From positions 229,122 through 293,121 of the forward strand of contig NW_019775523.1 of assembly GCF_001039355.2 (NCBI RefSeq): a stretch of 64,000 nucleotides of DNA. Direction: 5' to 3'. The notes beneath the pieces are model-generated. The model was not told the origin of the DNA, made no database searches, and was given only the letters and a program-made list of their open reading frames with translations. Below, one piece after another: positions 1 to 10,497 of this stretch. The position numbers and the translations under genes were made by a program. Numbering within the stretch: the stretch's first letter is position 1; every line of letters starts with the position of its first letter. The stretch comes from Lingula anatina. Taxonomy: Eukaryota > Brachiopoda > Lingulata > Lingulida > Lingulidae.

Positions 1-1350
1 TAAAATGATACCAGGAGCATATCATTCCACAGTCATTTATCTCCCCCAAAGTATTGGTTCAATAGGGGTGACACTTCTATTGTCCAGTGTGTGCATATCG
101 GATCACATTGTTTACTTTAAAATATTACCACCTTTAATAAATTTATAAAATTCTTAAAAGAAAAACAAATTTGATAAGATAAAAAGAGATAGAATAAAAT
201 GAAATACATGAAATTACAAACGTAAAAGAAAATTAATTTGAATAATTTTAAAAGTAGTCCCATAAGCCTTGGCTAGCGGACATGTATATCGTGTTGCTCA
301 GACCATGGACATAATGACGAATTATGTCCATGCTCAGACACAAAATTGGATTAATAACAGAGGAGATGAGCCTTTTTAGCAGGATCCCTTTCACCACAGA
401 GTGATTTTAATCATGAGCCCGTTGATATTTTTTGAAACCTTACGACAAAGTGAGTCAATGTTCATAGCCCCACAGAACAGCGATTTCACCAATTTAGGGA
501 CAATACAGAGAGTTATGGGAATATCTAAAGCTTTTTAAAAAATCTGACCAGGACCTGGCGAAAACACCCATAAACTTGGTGACAAGTTTCTTTTGCAGCT
601 TGTTCAGTTCTTACATGTGTTTCTGAGACGTGCAAATTAAGTCCATAGGTCATGACCGGCGACACTAATTGGAGAACTTAAAGCTTATTGGTCAAATATC
701 GAGGCCCGAATAACATACGACAGCGCTTTATAACACGTACGGCTTTCCATCTATTAATGTATTATCACTTAAAATTTTTCAGACCAAATGTTATTTTCCA
801 TGCCCTGGCACAATCGTAACAAACATCGACTAAAACTTAAACCCTGGCGCAGTTGTTGCAAAAAGTGTGACATCGTTTGCATTGGCCAGGTTGTAAAGTC
901 TCAAAATATGACTCCCAGAATAGCATGTGAAAGGGTATGTAACTAGCCATCCATAAAAACACAGGGGACAGGATACTCCCATCTAGTCCCATGTGAAGTG
1001 CTGCAGGTTTCACTGAATGTTCCATTCCATCTGACAGTGGCTTTTAGAGAGCTTCTTTTCAGATTTGACCTATGTGAGTGTGGCATGACCTTCATGCCAT
1101 AATGAAACAAAACATTTCTCTGCATCCAGCCTACAAATATACAGTGGCAAGCGTATTTTCCATGTTCTTTGGGAATGTTCTTGGGACATTCTTAACAAAC
1201 AGTATTCCTCAACGAGCTTTATAGGCCCGTTGCCAATATGTAAATACTGTTCAACATCCACTTTCACCATTTCTTCATTTGTTCTGTAATCTGAATCTCA
1301 GAGTGATCCAGCTGGGATAACATTTCACTAATGATTACACGATCTTTCAG
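1..1350. other. upstream/intronic DNA of the transporter gene, no supported exon
   Basis: No coding exon is supported here. The transporter exon at 1351 begins in mid-protein (its family has an N-terminal Asp-Gly-Gly-Trp-Gly-Trp segment just before it), so at least one earlier exon must exist. I could not find that motif between 1 and 1350, so it probably lies left of the window. Several short minus-strand open frames at 837-1270 overlap one another without splice signals or recognisable domains. Confidence 0.5.
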
Positions 1351-3646
1351 GCTGCTTCATGATGCATGTATGTGTAATGGGCACCTTCAAATCTATAGGC
1401 GTTTTAATTGTTGAAATCCTGGCTGTATTCGATGCCAACACCAGCATAGTTGCCTGGATACCGGCTATAATGGCGGGACTGGTCTGTGTTATCAGTAAGT
1501 GATATCTTTTCACAAGCCAAGAACACCAACTATTTGCCTTCTACATCTACATCTTTATCTTAAACATCTGGAAAAACACATTTTACCAAGAGAAAACTTT
1601 TGCATTGGTATTCATGTACAGTACAGTATATGTTTCCTTGAACGTGACATTTGCCTTTTCCCTATATTTATTATTGTTAACAAGGTGAAACCCAACGAAA
1701 ATATAGTGTTACTTGAAGGATGAACATGAAATTAAAATAAAAAACCAATGAGCTGGTTGAATAATATATTTGATCTTAGTTAGAAATGATTGAAATCGCA
1801 GATATAATATTCTATTGGAATTTTCCATCATTATAGCAAGAATGTAAATAATTAGGCATATTTTTTTCAGAATAGTGATATTAACTTTTATTCTTTAAGA
1901 AATTGTTAACACGCTTGGAAATATCTTAGAGTCACCTTTTTGTCTAAATATTTCTATATTCTTGAGGTCCTTTGGCAAACGGATTAGCGGCACGTTTTGG
2001 TGGTCGTCCAGTAGTTATGGCAGGCGGAGTGTTATACTCCCTCGGCTATATTCTTGGGTTCTTCGCACAAACTGTGGAATACCTTTTTGGGGCATTTGCC
2101 CTCGTATCAGGTAAGGAAAACCTCTGGACAAGTTTGTTTATGTCAATTAACCGGGTGATGTTTTTTTCATGAAGATGTTTCTGTTTTACTTTTGTTCTCA
2201 CATTGTTTGTATTTCAACTCGTGCTTCAATGTTTATTTCACGTCAATTATGCCTGCTCCAACCGCGTTTCAATCAACCGCGATCCGATTTTTTTTTTTTG
2301 GGGGGGGGCTTTAAATTACGTACCCCAGATTATGAGAGTTGCTTCACATAATTGCCAAAAAAAAAAAAAAAAAAAAAATTCAAGAAGATGCAAAATTAAA
2401 AAATAATACTTGGGATTGTTTTGTGTTTGCCATATATTTTGTAGGTGTTGGGTTTGCACTCTCTTACGGACCAAGCATTCCAAAAAAGAATACAGGAAGA
2501 AGCAAACTTTTTAGATAATATTTAGGATTGCTTTGTGTTTGCTGTATGTTTTTGCAGGTGTTGGGTTTGCACTGTCTTACGGACCAAGCATTGGAGTGGT
2601 TGGACAGTGGTTTGAAAAACGCCGCGCACTGGCCAATGGAATCGCTGTGGCTGGGTCCAGTGTGGGTCAGTTTGTAATCCCACCTTTGGTCAGGTAAAGG
2701 TTCCTATCATTTCTCTGACTAGTGAATATATATATGTTAAGCATATCATTGCAGACCGGTTCACTCATTATTACATCCAAATTCAACAAATTGAGGATCC
2801 TTTCATATTCAGAATAAGGGAATCATAGCCACGACAGGTGGTAATACTCATATTATAATAGAACAGCAACAATATTTGCCTCTTATTATTGCTTTGCAGA
2901 TTTTTAATAGACGAATATTCATTCCGGGGAGCATTCCTTATCCTTGGTGGACTGTCTCTACACATCACTGTAGCAGGAGCTTTGTACAGACCAATGAAAC
3001 ACGTGGACATAAAATATACGTCAAGTGATACCAGTAGCCATTCTGTTGAAAAGACCACTCAATGCGTTAAAAAGTTAAGCGATGAAATGTCCGATGAATT
3101 AAACTGTGGCACATACGAGAGGGGCATGGTGTTACAACCCATGGCGAGCACTGAACAGCAAGATGAAACATCCCTTCGTGTTTGTGAAATGCGTGCATCT
3201 CACCCTGTTGATGACGTCATACATAACACGGGAAATTATGAGAATAGACCGCCATACTTGACACTTGAGCCTTGCAAGCCACTGACACAATCAAATTCTT
3301 CGGAAAAGAAAAAGAAAGTACCTATATTTGATTTCAGTTTATTGTTAGATTTCACATTTGTGCTGTTATTTTTTACCAACGTTTTCGGTCAGTTTAGTTA
3401 TACTAATCAATTTATATTCATGCCAGCCGCTGCTAAAAGCATCGGGGTGGATGTCATGGCGTCAGCGATGTTGGTGTCCATCGCAGGAGGTAGCGATCTG
3501 ATTGGTCGAATTGTTATTGGCGTCATCACAGACTACCGCTTTATGGGAAGCTGTCAGATAATGGGGATAACTTTACTGGCCGGTGCTGCAGCCTCAATCG
3601 GGGGATCGTTTGCAACGACCTTTGCAGGTTTAATTTGCAGCATTCA
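1351..3646 (+). CDS. SLC16-like monocarboxylate transporter (MFS), partial
   Basis: Major facilitator protein of the monocarboxylate transporter type, expected to move small carboxylates or related solutes across the plasma membrane with protons. Exons: 1351-1494, 1967-2110, 2558-2693 and 2900 to at least 3646; all junction phases agree. Family signs: a first segment with GTFKSIGV, the loop motif NGLAARFGGRP after TM2, GVGFALSYGPS in TM4, then QWFEKRRALANGIA. About 130 polar residues (roughly 3000-3320) form the long cytoplasmic loop between TM6 and TM7, after which TM7-TM9 follow. The frame stays open through 3646, where a single N breaks the sequence, so TM10-12 are missing. The 5' end is also missing. 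Substrate cannot be told from sequence; members with the long loop include orphan transporters. Confidence 0.85.
2288..2378. repeat. homopolymer runs T12-G9 and A22
   Basis: Within the second intron of the transporter gene, 2288-2299 is all T, 2300-2308 all G, and 2357-2378 all A. Such runs are prone to slippage and assembly error. They sit just left of the duplicated splice-site segment at 2402-2593. Confidence 0.9.
2402..2479 (+). pseudogene. truncated duplicate of the transporter exon and its 3' splice site
   Basis: This segment is a diverged copy of 2515-2593. It contains the end of an intron (acceptor AG at 2443-2444) and the first 35 bases of the following exon (GVGFALSYGPSI in the same phase), then departs into unrelated sequence. 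Used as an acceptor it would lead to a short out-of-family tail (PKKNTGRSK) and a stop, so it looks like a decoy, not an alternative exon. Confidence 0.75.
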
Positions 3647-3647
3647 N
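3647..3647. other. assembly gap (single N)
   Basis: One N interrupts the transporter's open reading frame. Sequence to the right no longer encodes transporter. A single N here stands for a join of unknown true length. Confidence 0.9.
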
Positions 3648-4198
3648 TAAAATGATACCTACTACCTAACCTGTGTTACTAATTTTGGCAGTGCACCTGA
3701 GAAATTTATTATGTTCATTTCATTTTCACAAATGCATACAAGTGGCAACAAAATTATCATATTTTTCTTTCCTTTTTTTCTTTTTTGTGAACATTGATAT
3801 TATATTCTTTCAAAACCAGCATGCATGAATAAATATGTATAATAACTTTTCCGTTCTTCACAAGTTTTGTCCTCAAATCTTACATAAATAAAAACACAGT
3901 AAAATGCTTTAGATGCATATAACTGAATTTAGGCATATATTTCCCAAACAGTTGAAATAGAACTATTTGACATGTTTTGCTCATGCGCAATTATTAGAGG
4001 CTTAGTGTCGGCGTAATGTCGGGAGTTTGGTGAACACAACTCTGGTTCAAGAATCAAGGTCACATAGGGCACCCTACATACACATACCGCATATATGATA
4101 CAGGTAAATAAAATAGGTCAAGTTTGTCCGTTTTAACAACCTGTACACAAGTTGACGAGCGTTATCCGTAACTTCTTTTATATATATTACCACAAACA
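3648..4198. other. spacer upstream of the methyltransferase
   Basis: AT-rich sequence without a recognisable exon. The part just before 4199 should hold the methyltransferase promoter and 5' UTR; a TATA-like run (tatatatatta) lies at about 4179-4189, too close to the ATG to be assigned with confidence. Confidence 0.4.
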
Positions 4199-5151
4199 AT
4201 GTCAGCCTTTTCTGAGCGCATGAATCAGATTAAGAAGGAGACATTTGTGGGTCTGGGTATTTCTGTAGGGATACGACTGCGCCTATTCGACGCCATGGCG
4301 CAGATGGACCGGCCGGTCACAGCGACAGAATTGGCGACGAAGACGAAATGTAAAGAGAGGTATGACAAGGCACATTTGTCGAAGCACCTAATAGGGGTCC
4401 ATCCATAATCCGAGTTATTATAGTGTTACACGTGCCTCACCTTCCCGTTTAACTATAAGCATGTTTAGTTTTTCAATCAACTGTTTTATTAGAAGTATTT
4501 TTCAGTCATAGGTACAAATGAAGTTTTGGGTTTGTTGTTGTTTCTGTCGTAACAAGTTGAGTGTCGTAAGGAGGGCTGCAAGAGGACCTTTCCAGGGTTT
4601 TCAAAAGTTATGTTACATCTTCTTGGCTGTTTAATAATATCTAAAAGAGACCCCCCGCACCTCCCATACGTCTTATAACCTACCACTACGTAGCTTATTT
4701 ATTTATTTATTTGTTTATTTATTTTTATTTGAGATATATTCAACAGTGGCTAGGTTTCATGGCGTGCAGCGATATTATAAACTTCGAAGAAGATGACTCC
4801 GGAGAAGAGAAGTTTTCCATTCCAAACGACCGATTGCCTCACCTCTCTACTGACACTGGAGATTCGAACGCGATGTGGATGTACGGGCTGCCTATCCTCA
4901 CTGGTGTTCAGTGCCAACTGGAGAGTTGCTTCCAGAAGGAGGGACCAAACGGTTAGCTTGATCAAGGAGTTGTGTTTCATATCAGAATAACTTTGTTCCC
5001 AGTGTGTGTGTGGCAAATTGCTATAACGAGGGAGGGAAGGTCGGTGAACTTGCTGATAAATATTTTATCGTCCGGAAGTGATCTACACGGTCGATGAATG
5101 GAGAATTGGAATAAGCGGGTTGGGCGATTAGCATGATTAAAACTGCTTTGC

Positions 5152-5189
<38 letters not shown>

Positions 5190-6456
5190 TACAATGAAAC
5201 TAACCCGCTTAAAAGAGAGAGGGAAGGAGGGGGAGGGAGATGTCAAATAGATTAACCTCGAAATGACCTTCCAGCTGCATACTCTACATACATTTTCAAC
5301 ATTTAAAATGCACTGTGTTAACAGTAGCTATGCAAATTTCAAATAGGTCACAGAGTGAGAGAAAATAAAAAAGAAATCGATGTATGAAAAATGTATTGAT
5401 TTGCAGGACGAAGTTTACTCTTTTCTTTTATCATTGCTCATGCTGTTATTATATTTCATCAATAGGCATACCACACGAATCATATGGCGGATTTAACGAG
5501 TTCCTCGACCTATATGGCAGATATGGATATGCTGAAAAGCTGATAGAAAATACTCTGATGGAAGTGCCTGATGTAGCGAAACAATTAGGTAGACCTTTGA
5601 AAACTCATGATACGTGCAGTAATAAATGTGTAAATGAATGATTGATGATCTGAGGAATTTATTTTATTATTTTTTAAATTTGAATGAACTTGAATTCCAT
5701 ACGTCTTAGGCTGTTCAATGACCACTTGCCTACGATCATAATTTAATATTCTAAGAGATTAAACACTACATTGATCTCAGGAAGTTTATTTAAGACAAAC
5801 CATTGTAATGAGCAAATTTTAAACTAAATGTTTTGACACAAATGTGTTTTAACAATGTTTAAAAATGTGTTTTAACATTTAAAAATGTGTTGAAACAAAT
5901 TTTATTTTCAGAAGGGGGTATATTGATGTGTGAAATTGGTTGCGGCACGGGGTTTCTACTCCAGACGATGGCTAAGAAATACCCCAGGAGTCAATTCCTT
6001 GGCCTTGACATTGCAGCTCGTGCCATTGATTCCGCCAACAAGGAAGCCAGAGAAAACGGGATAAAAAATGTGCAGTTTGAAGTCCATGACGCGCACAAGC
6101 TCCCCTCTGACTGGACAGAAAAGTTTAATTACGTTTTCCTGACAGATGTCATCCATGACGTGCCCGATCCGAAAAAAGTTTTGCAAGAAATAAAGCGCGT
6201 CTTGAAACCTGCTGGCACTGCTTCAATTCAAGATTTTCCATTACGCCGCAGAGTTGCAGATAATCTCAAGTCCCCTAGTGCCAACACTGGTTATTTAGTT
6301 GGTATGTTCTACTGTATCCCCGCCTGTATGAACTACGGCGGACCCGGGTATGGACCTGCGTGGGGAGTTGAGAATTGGGTTGAAGTGATGAAAGACGTGG
6401 GTTTTAACGTAAAACTCTGTATGGAGAACAGTGCTCACTTCGTATGCTCTAAGTGA
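4199..6456 (+). CDS. SAM-dependent methyltransferase, Rv2258c-like (winged helix plus Rossmann)
   Basis: Four exons, 4199-4359, 4734-4951, 5466-5588 and 5912-6456, give 348 residues with consistent phases. The N-terminal part (MSAFSERMNQIKKE..., then KERYIQQWLGFM) matches the winged-helix segment of Rv2258c-type methyltransferases. The catalytic domain starts in exon 4 with motif I CEIGCGTG at residues 174-181, followed by an acidic FLGLDIAARAID loop and a strand-turn LTDVIHDVPDPKKVLQEIKR typical of class I enzymes. The exon 2 acceptor was set at 4733 because only that gives the continuous RYIQQWLG reading. Such enzymes are common in bacteria and patchy in animals. Substrate unknown; probably a small molecule in the cytosol. 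Decayed copies of the 3' end follow it. Confidence 0.85.
5152..5187. repeat. (TTA)12 microsatellite
   Basis: Twelve perfect TTA units in the second intron of the methyltransferase gene. Likely length-polymorphic. Confidence 0.95.
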
Positions 6457-6673
6457 ATGCATATTTCACTGAGAAAGACATTTTTACATATAACTTTCAA
6501 TGTCAATGTGATTTCACTATTGTGTGCTGTATTTGTACACCGACGAGCGTAATTTCTTGCTTATGCTCTTAGTGAATGAATATTTCACCGAGAGAGTCAG
6601 CTTGTTTTACATTTGATTTTCAGTGCCAAAAGTTCATTTCATTATTGTATGTCTAGTTTGTACACCGACAATC
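6443..6673 (+). repeat. two diverged tandem copies of the methyltransferase stop/3' UTR region
   Basis: The stretch from 6443 (TATGCTCTAAGTGAATG, spanning the stop codon) to about 6548 (TGTACACCGACGAGCG) recurs from 6562 (TATGCTCTTAGTGAATG) to about 6673, with a period near 120 bases. The second copy keeps the same order of landmarks with scattered substitutions. Confidence 0.8.
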
Positions 6674-6956
6674 TTTACTTCTGACTATGCTAAATTTATC
6701 CAATTCTGGGATAGAATCATTTGCCTTGACTCCGATTTAAAAAAATTTTTAGGAAAGACTTCAAAAGTACTAAAATGTGTCCCAAGGTAGGCTACAAAAA
6801 TTGCAGCGAAAAATCATGGAAAGGTTTCGGTTCCAAATCATAGGTTGAATTAATTGCCCAACATTATGTGTATGGTCAATTAGTGGGTATCCGATTTATG
6901 AGTATTAATCAAGTCCTGGGGTACAAAAGTTGGATCGAGAAATCAGATAAGCCCAA

Positions 6957-7302
6957 GTAGTGTCAACACTGGTTATTTAGTGAGTATGTTCTACTGCATC
7001 CTCGCCTGTATGGACTACCTGCGTTACCCTCTACCATGGCGACAGATCGATTTTCACGATATTCACAGATATGTCTTTAGATAAAGAGACAGACATTTGA
7101 TTCTCTGCGCGTCCAGATTTAATTGTTTCCATCGGCCAAAAGTCACAGGGTGGCTTTTTGAAATTTGCCTTTAATTTCTGCCTCCCTGGTAGAAGGTAGA
7201 CCTGCGTGGGGAGTAGAGAATTGGGTTGAAGTTATGAAAGACGTGGGTTTTAACGTAAAACTCTGTGTGGAGAACAGTGCTCACTTCGTATGCTCACTAT
7301 GC
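6957..7302 (+). pseudogene. degenerate fragments of the methyltransferase last exon
   Basis: Two blocks match the last exon. 6957-7022 resembles 6276-6340 (TGCCAACACTGGTTATTTAG region) and 7195-7302 resembles 6349-6449 (encoding AWGVENWVEVMKDVG and the CMENSAHFVCS end). They are separated by unrelated sequence and lack the methyltransferase core, start and original stop, so they cannot make an enzyme. The order matches the parent gene, which points to a tandem duplication followed by internal replacement. Confidence 0.8.
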
Positions 7303-7675
7303 TTCTTATATTGAAATGTTCGTAAGGAGAGACTAAGGAAGTTCGAAAATATGTTTCGAGGTACGAAAATTGGACTGAAAACTTATGCTTGTACTAGGGG
7401 TACTAGGTCCAAAATCATATGTTGAATTAATTACACAATGTTATATAATGTGTATGTGAGTTTTTCATTTTCCTACTATTTACAGTTTTCTTGGAAAACA
7501 CTCGTAAACAATTATCGTTCATCAGTGTATATTAATTATCTACATATTAAAGCCAGGAAATGCGAATAAAGCAGCGCAATTTACGAAAAAACTGAAGTCT
7601 GCATCCGCTTTAAGAGTGTTAATCAAGTAGGTTAAACGTGAGATTTGCCAGAACATCGCCTAACATCTCTCCGCA

Positions 7676-9329
7676 ATGACGATGGGCATTTTTGTGAAGT
7701 ATTGGTTTTTGTTGTCATGTCTTCCATGGGCCTGTGACTTACATGGGTTTTCAGCCGCTCCAGGTAAGAGATAAAACTTTTCCACTTGCATTTTCAGTTC
7801 TTTATAAGTATCGAATTTAATAAAATTGTAGGAATTAAAAACCGTAGGTGTTAGCCAAATCTTGAAATTGACCTAATTTTCCTGTAGAAACAAAGCGCTG
7901 ATGCAAGAACGCACTACGCCTTCTTCATACTCAAAGTTGACTGCTTTACGTATGATAGTGTTTTCTTTTACGCATTTTTGACTACCTACGAAAACGATCT
8001 GGGGTCCTTTGTTTCTTATTCGACAAGACGCACGAAAAAAAAAACAACTTAACAATACAATTAGGCGAGTGTTAGTTTTAATTGTCTTTTCGTATTGTAC
8101 TTCATCATTGTTGAGCAAAATGTTAAGGTAGTAGAGAGCATTTCGTAATGCGAATGTGGACTCGGTGACAGAACAGAGGAAATTGTGTGAAGATCGAGCT
8201 ATGTAGCACTCGTAAAATGGTTAAAAGGGGCCTATATGATAGTTAATACCCACGTAAAAGTGTACGTGACATTATACAGATGGTTTCAGAGCGCGTTCTA
8301 TGTTTAGCGATTTCAAACTAGGTCCTTTATATATTTCACGTCTTAAGTATAAGTGTTACTTTAATTTTACTAAAAAAGATTGCGATATTTTTCTTGGAGT
8401 TATGCAGGTTATTTTTTTTAAACATTGGCACTTTCAGTGTGTTACTTGGAAGTCACATGGGACAGAAACTCTGTGAATGTCCGTAGTAACAATACGTTTT
8501 GAATATTTTGTACACACCACAAAGAAAAAAAAATGTTACTTAACAATCTCAAACTACCATGAGTTATTCTTATGACTTAAACATTTCTTTCAATAATTTT
8601 GGCCATGTATTTCAGTAGAAGATTGGAGCTAGGTGTCAAGGCCTAAAACTGGTATTATATTGTCATGTATTGTCAGTCTTCCTACGTACGGACGCCTGTC
8701 CTTTTGACTAGCTTGTTCCTACTTCTTACTGCAAGTAAGGAAACGCCGAAAAGGGAAGTAATATCTTCAGGCATGAAGGTGTGTTTTATCTCAAACCTTG
8801 TTTTCATTACGCAGGCTCCCGCTCCAGATACAGGCCGAACCTAGGTCGTCTGGAGGCGATACAAGGCAGTTCGTGCCCCGGAAACAGGGTCCCTGAACTT
8901 GTATTGGGCTACACTACACCGTGTTCGGGGGAACGGTTTTTCCAACTGAGGTAATTGAGAACGAAATAGAATCAGTGTCACTTGCAGTTGGATATTAAAG
9001 AGCATTACGTTTTCTTCTATCTTTTTCTCTTTTTTTCTTTGGGACTGGGTTGGCGGAGAAGATACGATGTAGCGTTAACTAAGAGTATTGTTAAAGTCAT
9101 GTATTCTCCACAATTATTAAAATGTCCCTAATTCAAGTCAACCATGCGTCTTTTTAGGGAATTTCACTTCAACAACTGTCAGACGTGTTCCCGTGTGCTG
9201 GGTGACAAGATAACGTTATACTCGTGCTGGTGTTGTCCCGGCGACCACGCTACGCTCAGCCAGTGTATCGAGTGCGACAGACAAGGGGGTGGGAGGAGGC
9301 GTGCCAGGCTCCGCGATGACTGGTTCTAA
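7676..9329 (+). CDS. small cysteine-rich secreted protein, family not recognised
   Basis: Exons 7676-7763, 8815-8950 and 9158-9329 give 131 residues with consistent phases. Exon 1 is a signal peptide: short N-terminus, one lysine, then a hydrophobic core YWFLLSCLPWA and a likely cleavage near HGFSAAP. The mature part has nine cysteines in the order C, C, CxxC, CxCC, CxxC, and an Arg-rich tail ending RRRARLRDDWF. No dibasic-Gly amidation site is seen. An odd cysteine number would allow an intermolecular disulfide. In a second sequenced copy all three exonic substitutions are third-position silent changes in this frame, which supports the reading. Function unknown; peptide hormone, matrix protein or defence peptide are all possible. 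Confidence 0.7.
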
Positions 9330-10496
9330 AGACATTTCTGTCTGCTCCTACGGCAAATATGATTTCATAGATTTATGTAAATGGAGACAGAGGGGACGTG
9401 GCAGACCAATGAATGGATTTGCAAACCTATAAAAGATACACCTTTCTTTTTGTTGTTCGCATTCTAGTAGGAGGAAGTTGTTTATCGATTGGTACTTTCT
9501 AGTATGAATAGATAGCTGTTGCTTAATATATATATATATTTTTACATATGTGATTTGTTTTGAAATCACTAGCTTTTTAGTTATAATTCGAACTGTGGCA
9601 GCCATAATTAATAATTCGAATAATACATAATGAAATAATCCGGAAATCTGTCACATTAATATACACATAAAAAATTGGTGCATTGAAATACTAGTATTTC
9701 AAACAACACTGAAGTCAGCAACGGTGTGCGCTAAAACTGGTATGACCTGAACAACAAACTAAAGTTGAAACAGATTCCACCTTAAAAGATATCACAACAA
9801 GCGCTCGTTCTTCCACTCGAGTAATTTTTATTTTGGAAATTCTTTCGTGCCAAAATATACATTTTGCCCTTCCATCGATGTTTTCCTTTCAAACTGTGCC
9901 AGTTATTTTTTTAATGGTCGAGTAATGTTCACCTTGCTAGATTTTTTTCATAATTCTGATATCAATTAGCAGCAATAAAGACAATAGCTCAATACTGTCG
10001 TTATACTTACTGATATAAGATCAATAGGGGGTTGAAACTAGACCTTTTACTTTTGAAAAACTGTGATGGATAGACTGTTGGGTAAGGAAGTCTGCAAGCT
10101 TGCGTAATATTGACCAAGAGGACAAGGAAAAGTTGAGAAACACATACATTTTCCAAATACTGACAGATCAATTCAAGTACCAGTAGTGTTAATCTAAAAA
10201 CAAGTTTTATTATTTTTCAAATTTGAAAGTATTTAAATGTACATAAAATTTCATTTCATCTGCATTCGAGTCTTGGAATAGTTTGTTGCCGATAAGGCAT
10301 ACAAAAACAAGTTTGCGGTCCTTTAAGATCACCTGACATATTCTACAACATAAAAGCACCGTCCGCAACCTTTGTAGGTGCTGTTTTCTCTGAGTAAAAT
10401 ATTTTGAGTCACAACCAACGTTTTGTTAAAAAGCATATATACTCTTCTAAGATGTACAGCATATAAAGAATATATACAAAATGGCCATCATTCCAT
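8718..10496. repeat. left copy of a 1.78-kb duplicated segment ending at an assembly gap
   Basis: This segment reaches the N at 10497, and 10498-12272 (1,775 bp) repeats it (1,779 bp) from end to end with scattered SNPs and small indels. One contig's end equalling the next contig's beginning is what an unmerged overlap between two haplotypes looks like. Confidence 0.9.
9330..10496. other. 3' UTR/spacer downstream of the secreted protein gene
   Basis: No gene is seen. The sequence is AT-rich. The right-hand copy (11110-12272) differs from it by several small indels, which fits non-coding DNA. Confidence 0.5.
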
Positions 10497-10497
10497 N

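Noticed and set aside
837-1270. Overlapping minus-strand open frames of 60-66 codons
   Set aside because: Weak Cys/His content only, no consistent zinc-finger spacing, no splice logic, and several frames overlap one another.
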